The notes under the pieces: model-generated
What the model was told of the DNA's origin: nothing
What the model saw: the letters and a program-made list of their open reading frames with translations, nothing else
The model's database searches: none
Shown here: positions 25,063-33,862 of the stretch, in pieces
Numbering within the stretch: position 1 is the stretch's first letter
Layout of the letters: each line of letters starts with the position of its first letter
DNA from: Streptomyces sp. NBC_00459
GTDB lineage: Bacteria; Actinomycetota; Actinomycetes; Streptomycetales; Streptomycetaceae
Assembly (NCBI RefSeq): GCF_036013955.1
Contig: NZ_CP107903.1
Location: 9,114,001 to 9,178,000, forward strand
Direction of reading: 5' to 3'
DNA length: 64,000 bases
Position numbers and translations under genes: made by a program

Positions 25063-25871
25063 CCGGTCCCCGTGGGTTCTTCCACCCCAAGACGGCGAGC
25101 GGTGCCTCGTCGCTCATCCCCTCGCCGCCCTGGCGCTACTCGGGCGACCTGTTGACCGTCGAGTACCGCACGGATCCCGCACGGGTGCGTGAACTGCTCC
25201 CCGAGCCACTGGAGTTGGCCGACGAGGACCCGGGTGCGGTCGCCCTGATCTGGGCCGACTGGCAGTCGTGCTCACAGTCGGGGGACGAGCTGCTGGATCC
25301 CGTGCGAGGGCAGTACAAGGAGGCGTTCGCGGTCGTCCGCTGCAAGTACCGCGGCGAGACGTACTCGCGGTGCGTCTACATCTGGGTCGACAAGGACTTC
25401 GCGATCGCCCGCGGGCTGCACCAGGGGTATCCGAAGAAGTTCGGGTCGATTCATCAGACCCGGCCGCATCCGTACGGGCCCGCTCCGCGGATCGAGGCGG
25501 GGGCGCGCTTCGGGGCGACGCTCGCCGCCGCCGACCGGCGGTTGGCTCAGGCGGTGGTGACACTGCGGGAGCCTTCGGCGACGAACGGGTTCGTCAACGG
25601 GCATCCCATGGCCCACCATCGCTGGCTGCCGTCCATCGAGAACGGCAAGGGGCTGGCTCTGGACGAACTGATCGAGTCCGGGGCGGCTTCGTTCGAGGGC
25701 GGGCAGGCGTGGGTCGGGGAGGCGGAGTTGGAGTTGTTCGACGCGCCTACGGAGGAGTTGGCCCGGCTGGAGATCCGGGAGCCGATCGCCGCGTACTACC
25801 GGCAGGTCGGCGTTGTCTGGGACGGCGGGCGGTTGTTGGAGTCGGGGACGTCCGGAGCGTCTGCCGGGTGA
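25059..25871 (+). CDS. Acetoacetate decarboxylase-like protein
   Basis: The 270-residue protein matches the acetoacetate decarboxylase fold, including HQGYPKKFGSI, whose first Lys corresponds to the Schiff-base residue of true decarboxylases, and SRCVYIWVDKDF. Relatives also act as aldolase-dehydratases on 2-oxo acids, so decarboxylation is not certain. It overlaps the reductase stop by GTGA and follows AAGGAG, so it belongs to the ferredoxin operon and likely works on a ring-cleavage or side-chain intermediate of the same pathway. Confidence 0.8.
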   Translation: MTGPRGFFHPKTASGASSLIPSPPWRYSGDLLTVEYRTDPARVRELLPEPLELADEDPGAVALIWADWQSCSQSGDELLDPVRGQYKEAFAVVRCKYRGETYSRCVYIWVDKDFAIARGLHQGYPKKFGSIHQTRPHPYGPAPRIEAGARFGATLAAADRRLAQAVVTLREPSATNGFVNGHPMAHHRWLPSIENGKGLALDELIESGAASFEGGQAWVGEAELELFDAPTEELARLEIREPIAAYYRQVGVVWDGGRLLESGTSGASAG

Positions 25872-25895
25872 GGCAGTGGGCGGGTGCGGGTGCGT

Positions 25896-25927
25896 CGTGG
25901 TTCGTCGCGCAGTTCCCCGCGCCCCTA
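25896..25927 (+). repeat. Copy 1 of a Streptomyces interspersed GC-rich element
   Basis: The stretch around TCGCGCAGTTCCCCGCGCCC is a short sequence I know as very common between Streptomyces genes. A second copy in reverse orientation lies at 33778-33815. It sits between the decarboxylase-like gene and hpaE and may mark the end of a transcript. Confidence 0.6.
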
Positions 25928-25969
25928 GGTAGGTGACCTTTCCCCGTGTTCAAGAAGGAGCCGTTTCTC

Positions 25970-27436
25970 ATGTCCGACAAGATTGTTGTCGCCGGAGTCG
26001 GTGTCGACACCCGGCACTGGATCGGTGGCGAACGCGTCGCGTCCGCCACCACCTTCACCGATACCTCGCCCATCGACGGTCGCGCCCTCGGTGAGATCGC
26101 TCGCGGCGGGCCCGCCGAGGCATCCGCGGCCGTAGCCGCCGCCAAGGCGGCCTTCCCCGGCTGGGCCGCGACCTCGCGCACCGAACGTGCCCGCCTCCTC
26201 CACGCCATCGCCGACGGCGTCGAGAAGCGGATCGAAGAGCTGGCCGTCGTCGAGACCAACGACAACGGAGCCCTCCTCCGCTCGCACCGCCGGGGTGTGA
26301 TGCCCCGGGTCGCGCACAACTTCCGTTTCTTCGCGGACTGGTTGCTGAAACTGGACCACGAGGACTTCGAGACCCGGGGCCACACGAACCACGTCTCGTG
26401 GGACCCGGCCGGCCCGAGCGTGCTGATCACCCCGTGGAACGCGCCCCTGATGCTGGCCACCTGGAAGGTCGCCCCGGCGCTTGCCGCCGGCAACACGGTG
26501 GTCCTCAAGCCCGCCGAGTGGTCCCCGCTCACCGCGTCCCTGCTGGCCGACATCGCCGCCGAGGCGGGACTTCCCGCCGGGGTGCTGAACGTCGTCCAGG
26601 GCTACGGGTCCGAGATCGGCGACGCGCTCACCTCGCACCCGGACGTACGGCGGATCAGCTTCACCGGTTCCGTACCGACCGCCAAGCACATCGCCGCCTC
26701 CGCCGCCGCGAACCTCACCCCGCTCAGCCTCGAACTCGGCGGAAAGTCCCCGCTGTTGGTGTTCGCCGACGCCGATCTGGACCTGGCCGTCGACCTCGCC
26801 GTGGAGCAGTACGACAACGCCGGGCAGGTCTGTCTGGCCGCGACCCGCATCCTCGTCGAGGAGTCGATCGCCGACGAGTTCACCCGGCGATTCATCGACA
26901 AGGCGATACAGCTCACACAGGGTGACCCGCGTGACGAGGCCACCGACCTGGGCCCCAACATCCATCCCCGCCAGCTGGAGAAGATCGACGGATTCGTGCA
27001 GCGGGCCCTCGCCGCCGGGGCACGGGCCGTGATCGGCGGGCACCGCGCGGACGGGGGCGGGCAGTACTACGCGCCCACCCTGCTCGCCGACGTCGCCCAG
27101 GACTCGGAGATCGTCCAGGAGGAGGTCTTCGGGCCGGTGCTGACCCTCCAGACCTTCGCCGACGAGGACGAAGCCGTCCGGCTGGCCAACGACACCCGGT
27201 TCGGCCTCGCCGCCACCCTCGTCACCGGTGACCCCGAGCGCGCCGAACGCGTCACCGCACGGCTCGTCGCGGGCACGATCTGGGTCAACTGCTTCTTCGT
27301 ACGCGACCTCCAGGCACCCTTCGGCGGCTCCCGCCTCTCCGGGGTCGGCCGCGAGGGCGGTACCTGGAGCTTCGACTTCTACTGCGACGTCAAGAACACC
27401 GTCACCGCGCCGAACGGATGGAACAACCATGGGTGA
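25970..27436 (+). CDS. hpaE: Aldehyde dehydrogenase, HpaE-like (CHMS dehydrogenase type)
   Basis: The 488-residue enzyme has the ALDH core: the NAD-binding ITPWNAPLMLATWKVAPAL, general base Glu in LELGGKSPL and nucleophile Cys in AGQVCLAATR. The WNAPLM start and FVRDLQAPFGGSRLSGVGREGG end are those of 5-carboxymethyl-2-hydroxymuconate semialdehyde dehydrogenases, which oxidise the homoprotocatechuate ring-cleavage product. ATG at 25970 follows AAGGAG by 9 nt. It overlaps the dioxygenase gene by 8 nt, which supports this pathway role. Confidence 0.85.
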   Translation: MSDKIVVAGVGVDTRHWIGGERVASATTFTDTSPIDGRALGEIARGGPAEASAAVAAAKAAFPGWAATSRTERARLLHAIADGVEKRIEELAVVETNDNGALLRSHRRGVMPRVAHNFRFFADWLLKLDHEDFETRGHTNHVSWDPAGPSVLITPWNAPLMLATWKVAPALAAGNTVVLKPAEWSPLTASLLADIAAEAGLPAGVLNVVQGYGSEIGDALTSHPDVRRISFTGSVPTAKHIAASAAANLTPLSLELGGKSPLLVFADADLDLAVDLAVEQYDNAGQVCLAATRILVEESIADEFTRRFIDKAIQLTQGDPRDEATDLGPNIHPRQLEKIDGFVQRALAAGARAVIGGHRADGGGQYYAPTLLADVAQDSEIVQEEVFGPVLTLQTFADEDEAVRLANDTRFGLAATLVTGDPERAERVTARLVAGTIWVNCFFVRDLQAPFGGSRLSGVGREGGTWSFDFYCDVKNTVTAPNGWNNHG

Positions 27437-28343
27437 GATCGTCGGGGCGGGTCTGCTCGCGCACGTGCCCACCATCGTGCTGCCGGAGGCCGACCGGCTG
27501 GAGCTGAACGGGGGCAAGGAGATCACCCTCGTCACCGGCCTGCGGCAGCTCAGGAAGGACGTGTTCGATCGGGACGACTACGACACCGTCGTCGTGCTCG
27601 ACTCGCACTGGGCGACCACCGTCGAGTTCGTCGTCGGTGCCCAACACCGCCGGGCCGGTCTCTTCACCTCGGAGGAGCTGCCGCGCGGCATGTGCCGGAT
27701 GCCGTACGACTATCCCGGCGACCCCGAACTCGCCCACAACATCGCCCAGTTCGCCGACAAGCACGGCACCTGGATCACCCCGATCGACGACGACTTCCTG
27801 CCGGTGTACTACGCCACGATCAATCTGTGGAAGTTCCTCGGCGAGGGCCTGCCCGACAAGCGGTGGGTGACCATCGGGGTCTGTCAGACCGGTGACATGG
27901 AGGACCATCTGCGCTTGGGTCGGGCGCTCGCCGACGGGATCGCCGCCACCCCGGGGCGCCGGGTCCTCGTCATCGCCTCCGGTGCCCTCTCGCACACCTT
28001 CTGGCCGCTGCGCCAGATCCGCGACCACGAGGCCAGTGACCCGGTGCACATCTTCACGCCGGAGGCCCGCGCCGCCGACGAGGAGCGCATCGCCTGGTTC
28101 AAGGAGGGCCGCCACGACAAGGTCCTCGACACCATGCCGGAGTTCTGGAAGTACAAGCCCGAGGCGAAGTTCTTCCACTACCTGATGCTGGCCGGCGCCC
28201 TCGGCGAGCAGGCCTGCACCGCACCCGCCCGCCAGTACGGCGAGTACGAGAACTCCGTCGGCACCGGCCAGGTCCATCTGTGGTTCGACCGCCCCGCCGC
28301 CGGCTGGACCCCCGCACCCCGAACCCCCGTACAGGAGCCCTGA
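27429..28343 (+). CDS. hpaD: Extradiol ring-cleavage dioxygenase (LigB class III), homoprotocatechuate 2,3-dioxygenase-like
   Basis: This 304-residue LigB-type enzyme aligns with the E. coli HpcB/HpaD type: LLAHVPTIVL, VVVLDSHW, TSEELPRGM, ASGALSHTFW and a C-terminal SVGTGQVHLWF. It would open the ring of 3,4-dihydroxyphenylacetate or a related catechol with Fe(II) and O2, giving the aldehyde used by HpaE. The gene overlaps hpaE by 8 nt and the next gene starts 1 nt after its stop. The exact catechol is inferred from gene company, not seen. Confidence 0.85.
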   Translation: MGEIVGAGLLAHVPTIVLPEADRLELNGGKEITLVTGLRQLRKDVFDRDDYDTVVVLDSHWATTVEFVVGAQHRRAGLFTSEELPRGMCRMPYDYPGDPELAHNIAQFADKHGTWITPIDDDFLPVYYATINLWKFLGEGLPDKRWVTIGVCQTGDMEDHLRLGRALADGIAATPGRRVLVIASGALSHTFWPLRQIRDHEASDPVHIFTPEARAADEERIAWFKEGRHDKVLDTMPEFWKYKPEAKFFHYLMLAGALGEQACTAPARQYGEYENSVGTGQVHLWFDRPAAGWTPAPRTPVQEP

Positions 28344-28344
28344 C

Positions 28345-29190
28345 ATGCCCGAATACCGACGCATCCTCCTCGACGGCGCCACCGTCCAGGTCACCGTCGA
28401 CGGTGACGAACTCGTCGCCGGGGACGGCCGCCGGGTCAAGACCGAGGGGGCGCTGCACCTGCCTCCCGTCGTGCCCTCCAAGGTCGTCGCCGTTCATCTC
28501 AACCACCGCAGCCGGGTGGACGAGTTCCAGATCCGACTGACCTCCACCCCCACCTACTTCCACAAGCCGACCTCCTCCCTCAACTCCCACAAGGGCGCCG
28601 TCGTCCGCCCCGAGGGCTGCAAGTGGCTCAACTACGAGGGCGAGGTCGCCATCGTCATCGGGCGGACCGCGCGGAACATCTCGCAGGCCGAGGCGGGGGA
28701 GTACATCGCCGGCTACACCGTCGCCAACGACTACGGGCTGCACGACTTCCGTGACACCGACGCCGGTTCGATGCTCCGCGTGAAGGGCTCCGACACGCTC
28801 TGCCCGCTCGGCCCCGGCCTGGTCACCGACTGGGACTTCCACGGCAAGTACCTGCGGACGTACGTCAACGGCGAGGTCGTGCAGGACGGTTCGACGGACG
28901 AGATGGAGTGGGACATGCACTACCTCGTCGCCGACATCGCCCGCACCATCACCCTCCACCCGGGCGACGTACTGCTCTCCGGTACGCCCGCGAACTCCCG
29001 GCCCGTCCGGCCCGGCGACGTCGTCGAGGTCGAGGTCGAGGGGCTCGGACGGCTGACGAACCACATCGTCACCGGGCCCACCCCGATCCGGACCGACGTC
29101 GGCGCGCAGCCCACCGAGTCCGAGGAGGTGCTGTCCACCGCACTCGGCGGCGACTGGGAGTTCCGCGGCATCCGGGCGCCACGGCGTTGA
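28345..29190 (+). CDS. hpaG: Fumarylacetoacetate hydrolase family protein, HpaG-like isomerase/decarboxylase
   Basis: The 281-residue protein has the FAH fold with metal ligands in YEGEVAIVIG and in YTVANDYGLHDF, and the substrate loop LLSGTPANSRPV. In homoprotocatechuate breakdown this family decarboxylates 5-oxopent-3-ene-1,2,5-tricarboxylate and isomerises the product. CAGGAG precedes the ATG. It ends the enzyme part of the operon; the HpaF isomerase, HpaH hydratase and HpaI aldolase that complete the textbook route are not in the window. Confidence 0.83.
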   Translation: MPEYRRILLDGATVQVTVDGDELVAGDGRRVKTEGALHLPPVVPSKVVAVHLNHRSRVDEFQIRLTSTPTYFHKPTSSLNSHKGAVVRPEGCKWLNYEGEVAIVIGRTARNISQAEAGEYIAGYTVANDYGLHDFRDTDAGSMLRVKGSDTLCPLGPGLVTDWDFHGKYLRTYVNGEVVQDGSTDEMEWDMHYLVADIARTITLHPGDVLLSGTPANSRPVRPGDVVEVEVEGLGRLTNHIVTGPTPIRTDVGAQPTESEEVLSTALGGDWEFRGIRAPRR

Positions 29191-29227
29191 CCGTGGCCAC
29201 GGGCACGGGCCGGGTCACGGCCACGGG

Positions 29228-29233
29228 TAGGGT
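29228..29233 (+). promoter_or_regulatory. -10 box of a leaderless promoter before the TetR gene
   Basis: TAGGGT lies 7 nt before the ATG at 29241, the standard leaderless spacing. It suggests that the regulator can be expressed apart from the hpa genes upstream. Confidence 0.5.
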
Positions 29234-29240
29234 CGCGGGC

Positions 29241-29849
29241 ATGACCGAGCCCGCCGCCCCGCGCCGCCCCCGCAAGCGCGTGACCTACGGAGCCGGCCGC
29301 GAGGCCCTGCTGAACGCCGCCGTACGCGTGGTGGCCCGCGGCGGGCTCCGCAGGCTCACGTACCGGGCGGTCGCCGAGGAGGCGGGCGTCACCCACGGGC
29401 TCGTCGTACACCACTTCGGCTCGCGCGACGCGCTGATCGAGGAAGCCCTCACCCACGCCATCCGCTCCTCCCTGACCAGCAGCGACCTCGAAACCGGTAC
29501 GGGCAGGGCGGCCGACTTCTCGGCCGGGCTGACGGAGATGGTGGAGAGCGGCCCCGACCTCCAGGCCTTCCAGTACGAACTGCTGCTGGAGTCCCGCCGC
29601 AGGCCCGAGCTGCTCCCGCACCTGCGCGCCCTGTACGACGGCGAGTACTTCGAGGCCACCCGGCGCGAGCTGGCCCAGCTGCTCCCCGGCCAGGTCGGCG
29701 AGGGCCTCTCCCGCATGGTCTTCGCCACGCTGGAGGGTCTGGTCCTGCACCAGCTCGTGTTCGGCGAGCGCGAGATCATCGAGGACGCCCTCGACGAGCT
29801 GCGCAACGTCCTGCGCCTCCTGGCCGCCGACCGCGACGCCGAGGCCTGA
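29241..29849 (+). CDS. TetR family transcriptional regulator, candidate regulator of the catabolic locus
   Basis: The 202-residue protein has a TetR DNA-binding domain: REALLNAAVRVVARGGLRRL, then TYRAVAEEAGVTHGLVVHHFGSRDALIEEAL. The VVHHFGSRDAL recognition helix and the size resemble BetI/PsrA-type members. It lies between hpaG and the APC permease gene, in the middle of the region whose promoters share the GTTTGAGGCCAAACG-like palindrome, so it is the best local candidate for the binding protein. That link is inference. A leaderless start at 29241 is supported by its -10 box. Confidence 0.85.
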   Translation: MTEPAAPRRPRKRVTYGAGREALLNAAVRVVARGGLRRLTYRAVAEEAGVTHGLVVHHFGSRDALIEEALTHAIRSSLTSSDLETGTGRAADFSAGLTEMVESGPDLQAFQYELLLESRRRPELLPHLRALYDGEYFEATRRELAQLLPGQVGEGLSRMVFATLEGLVLHQLVFGEREIIEDALDELRNVLRLLAADRDAEA

Positions 29850-29956
29850 GGTCCGTCTCCGGCTGATCGCGGCCGTGCGGCAAATCCCGTCGGTGCCGGA
29901 ATCTCCGCGCCGAACCCCTTGCCAAACGGATAGTTCCACTCCACCATGAGGCAACT

Positions 29957-29972
29957 CGTTTGGCCTGAAACG
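29957..29972. promoter_or_regulatory. Third copy of the shared palindrome, before the APC permease gene
   Basis: CGTTTGGCCTGAAACG is the reverse-orientation form of the GTTTGAGGCCAAACG motif. It begins 10 nt after a weak -10 (CACCAT, 29942-29947) that lies 17 nt from TTGCCA (29919-29924). An extra half-site, CCAAACGG, is at 29922-29929. Confidence 0.7.
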
Positions 29973-30002
29973 ATCCTCCTCTTCCCCTGGCAGGTGATCC
30001 GA

Positions 30003-31463
30003 GTGGACAGTCAGACGGTCTCGGCAGAGCAGACCGCACGGGACGCATCCACCGCAGGCAAGCTCAAGCCCAACGCCCTCGGCGTGCTGGGCATCCTCTT
30101 CCTCGTCCTGTCCGCCCAGGCCCCGCTCACCGGCATCGCGGGGTCGGTCCCCATCTCCGTCGCGATCGGCAACGGTCCCGGCACGGCCGGCGCGTACGTA
30201 CTGGTCGGAGTGGTGACCCTGCTCTTCGCCGTCGGCTTCGTCACCATGGGCCGGCACGTCGTCGACGCGGGCGCCTTCTACACGTACATCGGCAAAGGGC
30301 TCGGGAGGACCGCCGGCGCCGGCAGCGCGGGCGTGGCGCTCTTCGCGTACTGCGCCATCCAGGCCGCCATGTACGGGCTGTACGGCGCCATCGTCAACGG
30401 CCTGGTCAGCGCCCACACGGGTCTCGACCTGCCGTGGTGGGTGTGGTCGCTGGCCACGATGGCCGTCGTGCAGCTGCTCGGCGCCACCGGCATCGACATG
30501 GGCGCCAAGCTCCTCGCGGTCTTCGTCCTGGCGGAGTTCAGCATCCTGCTGGTCTTCAGCCTTGTCACCCTCTTCAAGGGCGGAGGGCCGGAGGGGCTCG
30601 GGATCTCGGAGACCTTCTCGCCGAGCGCGGTGACCCAGGGCGCGCCGGGCGTGGCCGTCATGTTCGCCCTCGCCTCCATGTTCGGCTTCGAGGCCACCGC
30701 GATCTACGGCGAGGAGGCGCGCGAGCCGAAGAAGACCGTCCCGCGGGCCACCTATCTGGCGATCGTCGTGGTCGTCGGCTTCTTCGCCCTGACCTCCTGG
30801 ATGCTCGTCTCCGCCCATGGCCCCTCGACGGCCGTCGAGGCGGCCGGCAAGGCGCTGGAGAGCGGCGACTCGACGGCGTTCGTCTTCGCCCCGATCGCCG
30901 CCGAGTTCGGCGACTGGGTCAACGACGTACTGCCGATCCTGCTGGCCACCTCCCTCTTCGCCGGCCTCCTCACCTTCCACAACTCGGCCAACCGCTATCT
31001 CTTCTCGCTGGGCCGCGACGGGCTGCTCCCCGGCCGCCTCTGTACGCTCAACAGCCGCCGCTCGCCCTGGGTGGCGGGCTGTGTGCAGACGGCCGTCGCG
31101 GTGGCCCTGGTGGTGCCGTTCGCCCTGGCGGGCAAGGACCCGGTGCTGACGCTCTTCTCCTGGTTCAGCGGTGTCGCCGTCCTCGGGATGATGCTCCTGT
31201 ACCTGCTGACCTCGGTGTCCGTGGTCGTCTTCTTCCGCCGCGAGCGCCTGGACACGCGGCTGTGGAACACCCTGATCGCCCCCGCACTGGCGACGGTCGC
31301 CGTCGCGGGTGCCGTCTGGCTGATCCTCGACAACTTCACCACCCTCATCGGCGGCGACAGCGACACCGCCCTGTGGCTGGAGCTGACCGTCCCGGCCGTC
31401 ATGGCCCTCGGTCTCGTCGCCGCCCGGCTGACCCGCCCACGCGTACCGGCCGCCGACGCCTGA
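30003..31463 (+). CDS. APC superfamily amino acid/amine permease
   Basis: The 486-residue protein has about twelve hydrophobic segments in the APC arrangement. The first carries the substrate loop seen in amino acid and polyamine transporters (LSAQAPLTGIAGSVP), and FGFEATAIYGEEAREPKKTVPRA follows segment 6. GTG at 30003 follows AGGTGA and places a hydrophilic N-terminus of normal length. Its promoter bears the shared palindrome. It likely imports the amine or amino acid that the GS-like ligase then glutamylates. Confidence 0.87.
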   Translation: MDSQTVSAEQTARDASTAGKLKPNALGVLGILFLVLSAQAPLTGIAGSVPISVAIGNGPGTAGAYVLVGVVTLLFAVGFVTMGRHVVDAGAFYTYIGKGLGRTAGAGSAGVALFAYCAIQAAMYGLYGAIVNGLVSAHTGLDLPWWVWSLATMAVVQLLGATGIDMGAKLLAVFVLAEFSILLVFSLVTLFKGGGPEGLGISETFSPSAVTQGAPGVAVMFALASMFGFEATAIYGEEAREPKKTVPRATYLAIVVVVGFFALTSWMLVSAHGPSTAVEAAGKALESGDSTAFVFAPIAAEFGDWVNDVLPILLATSLFAGLLTFHNSANRYLFSLGRDGLLPGRLCTLNSRRSPWVAGCVQTAVAVALVVPFALAGKDPVLTLFSWFSGVAVLGMMLLYLLTSVSVVVFFRRERLDTRLWNTLIAPALATVAVAGAVWLILDNFTTLIGGDSDTALWLELTVPAVMALGLVAARLTRPRVPAADA

Positions 31464-31560
31464 CCGGGCCGTACGCCCGCCTCCGGAGCGGCCCCCGCCG
31501 CTCCGGAGGCATTCACCCGTGTGTTCTCGCCCCCCTCACCCATCTGTTCTGGAGGCCCGA

Positions 31561-33051
31561 ATGTCGCCTGTCACCCACGACGAGTGGCTCCGCCGAGCCA
31601 AGGCGCCCGTGGTGTACGGCGCACACCACATCGACGGCAGGGACGAGCCCGGCGGCGGTGCCACCTTCGCCGTCGTCTCGCCGCGCGACGGCCAGGTGCT
31701 GACCGAGGTCGCCGACGGCGGACCCGCCGAGGTGGACGCCGCCGTCGCCGCCGCCCGCCGGGCCTTCGACACCGGACCCTGGCCCCGCCTGGCGCCCGCC
31801 GAACGGGGCCGGGTGCTGCTGCGGCTCGCCGAACTCCTCGAAGAACAGCGCGAGTCGCTCGCCCTGACCGTGACCCTGGAGATGGGCAAACCGATCACGG
31901 ACGCGCACGACATCGAACTGCGCGCCGCCATCAACACCTTCCGCTGGTACGGGCAGCTGGCCGACAAGCTCACCGACGAGTCCCCGCACACCGCACCCGA
32001 CGCGCTCGCCCTCGTCACCCGTGAGGCTGCCGGAGTGGTCGGCGCGGTGGTCCCCTGGAACTTCCCGCTGACGCTGGCCGGCTGGAAGGTCGCCCCGGCA
32101 CTCGCCGCCGGCTGCACGGTCGTCCTCAAGCCCTCGGAGAACTCCCCGCTGTCCGCCCTCGCCCTCGGCCGGCTCGGCACCGAGGCCGGTCTGCCGCCGG
32201 GCGTCCTCAACGTCGTCGCCGGAGACGGTCCCGGGGCCGGTCGGGCGCTCGGCCTGCACCCCGACGTCGACGTACTGGCGTTCACCGGATCCACCGCCGT
32301 CGGACGCCACTTCCTGCACTACGCGGCCGACTCCAACCTCAAGCGTGTCTGGCTGGAACTGGGCGGCAAGTCGCCCAACATCATCCTTCCCGACGCCCCC
32401 GACCTGGAGAAGGCCGCCGCCACCGCCGCCTGGGGCATCTTCTTCAACCAGGGCGAGATGTGCACCGCACCCTCACGGCTCCTGGTCCACTCCTCCGTCG
32501 CCGAGCAGGTCACCGAGGCCGTCGTCCGCCGGGCGCGCGAACTGCGCGTCGGAGACCCGCTCGACCCCGCCACGGAGATGGGCGCGCTGGTCGGGGAGGC
32601 CCACCTGGGCCGCGTACTCGACCACATCGGCGCGGGCACGCAGGAGGGCGCCCGCCTGCGCACCGGCGGCGCCCGCGTCCTGGAGGCCACGGGAGGCACC
32701 TACCTGGAGCCGACCGTCTTCGACCGGGTCGGCCCCGGCGCACGCCTGGCCCGCGAGGAGATCTTCGGCCCGGTCCTGTCCGTCCTCACCTTCGACGACG
32801 TGGACGAGGCGGTACGGCTGGCCAACGCCACCGAGTACGGCCTCGCCGCCGGCCTGTGGACCTCGAACCTCACCACCGCCCACCAGGTCTCGCGGGCCCT
32901 GAAGGCCGGCACGGTCTGGGTCAACTGCTATGAGGAAGGGGACCTGACCGTCCCCTTCGGCGGCATGAAGCAGTCCGGCAACGGCCGCGACAAGTCCGCG
33001 CACGCCCTGGAGAAGTACACGGAGCTCAAGACCACCTGGATCCAGCTGTGA
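31561..33051 (+). CDS. Aldehyde dehydrogenase (PuuC/betaine-aldehyde-dehydrogenase type)
   Basis: The 496-residue NAD(P)-dependent ALDH has VVPWNFPLTLAGWKVAPAL, the general base in LELGGKSPN and nucleophile Cys in GEMCTAPSR. It differs clearly from the HpaE-like enzyme and resembles the PuuC group that oxidises aminoaldehydes, including gamma-glutamyl ones. GGAGG lies 5 nt before the ATG at 31561. The stop overlaps the PuuD-like gene by GTGA, as expected if both act on a gamma-glutamyl intermediate. Confidence 0.85.
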   Translation: MSPVTHDEWLRRAKAPVVYGAHHIDGRDEPGGGATFAVVSPRDGQVLTEVADGGPAEVDAAVAAARRAFDTGPWPRLAPAERGRVLLRLAELLEEQRESLALTVTLEMGKPITDAHDIELRAAINTFRWYGQLADKLTDESPHTAPDALALVTREAAGVVGAVVPWNFPLTLAGWKVAPALAAGCTVVLKPSENSPLSALALGRLGTEAGLPPGVLNVVAGDGPGAGRALGLHPDVDVLAFTGSTAVGRHFLHYAADSNLKRVWLELGGKSPNIILPDAPDLEKAAATAAWGIFFNQGEMCTAPSRLLVHSSVAEQVTEAVVRRARELRVGDPLDPATEMGALVGEAHLGRVLDHIGAGTQEGARLRTGGARVLEATGGTYLEPTVFDRVGPGARLAREEIFGPVLSVLTFDDVDEAVRLANATEYGLAAGLWTSNLTTAHQVSRALKAGTVWVNCYEEGDLTVPFGGMKQSGNGRDKSAHALEKYTELKTTWIQL

Positions 33052-33749
33052 CGACGCGAACAAGGCCGCTCATCGCGATCCCGGCCCGCTTCGCCGCCTC
33101 CACGTCGGCACTGCGCTACGCCGCCGAGGTCAACGCCCGTGCCCTGATCGAGGCCGTCTGGCGGGCGGGCGGCGAACCGGTGAGCATCCATCCGGCCGAC
33201 AGCGACGTGGCGGCCCGCCTCGCCCGCTTCGACGGTGTCCTGCTGCCCGGCGGCGGCGACCTCGCCCCACACCGCTACGGAGCCGCCGACACCCACGACA
33301 CGGTGTACGACGTCGACGACCTCCAGGACGCCTTCGACCTCCAGGTCGCCCGCAGCGCCCTGGAGTCGGGCGTCCCGCTGCTCGCGATCTGCCGCGGCCT
33401 GCAGGTCGTCAACGTCGCTCTGGGCGGCACCCTGCACCAGGACATGGGCGGACCGGACCGCGAACACCGGCATGTCGTCCAACCGGTGACGATCCGTCAG
33501 GGCTCGTTGCTGGCACGAGTGGTCGGCGCCGAGAAGGCGGAGGTGTCCTGCTACCACCACCAGCGCGTCGACAGTCCGGGCACCGGCCTGGAAGTCACCG
33601 CGACAGCGGTGGACGGCACGATCGAGGCACTCGAACTCCCTGACGCCCGGGGCTGGTTCACGGCCGTCCAGTGGCACCCCGAGGACACCGCACACGAGAA
33701 CCCGGCCCAACAGGCACTGTTCGACGCTCTGGTGGACGCGGCCCGGTAG
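33048..33749 (+). CDS. Class I glutamine amidotransferase-like gamma-glutamyl hydrolase (PuuD/peptidase C26)
   Basis: The 233-residue protein has nucleophile C115 in LAICRGLQ and the His210/Glu212 pair in QWHPED. It lacks any synthase domain, so it should act as a free hydrolase, like PuuD, which frees the product from its gamma-glutamyl tag. GTG at 33048 overlaps the dehydrogenase stop. Together with the GS-like ligase at 21877, it makes a glutamylation/deglutamylation pair about 10 kb apart. A large hairpin follows the gene. Confidence 0.88.
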   Translation: MTTRTRPLIAIPARFAASTSALRYAAEVNARALIEAVWRAGGEPVSIHPADSDVAARLARFDGVLLPGGGDLAPHRYGAADTHDTVYDVDDLQDAFDLQVARSALESGVPLLAICRGLQVVNVALGGTLHQDMGGPDREHRHVVQPVTIRQGSLLARVVGAEKAEVSCYHHQRVDSPGTGLEVTATAVDGTIEALELPDARGWFTAVQWHPEDTAHENPAQQALFDALVDAAR

Positions 33750-33777
33750 TCGTCCTGCGGCGGCGAGCACAGGTGAG

Positions 33778-33803
33778 CCCCGCGCCCTGCAAGGGGCGCG
33801 GGG
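33778..33803. terminator. Hairpin terminator within copy 2 of the Streptomyces interspersed element
   Basis: CCCCGCGCCC (33778-33787) pairs perfectly with GGGCGCGGGG over a TGCAAG-type loop. The flanking GGGGAACCGCGCGATC extends the match to the inverted copy at 25896-25927. It separates the convergent PuuD-like and amidohydrolase genes. Confidence 0.7.
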
Positions 33804-33862
33804 AACCGCGCGATCAACGCCCACCGACCGGCAGACGACGAACCGTCCGTCCAGCGGAGCGC

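Noticed and set aside
28920..30980. A 686-codon minus-strand frame across the TetR and permease genes
   Set aside because: Antisense to well-supported genes, no recognisable domain and unusual composition.
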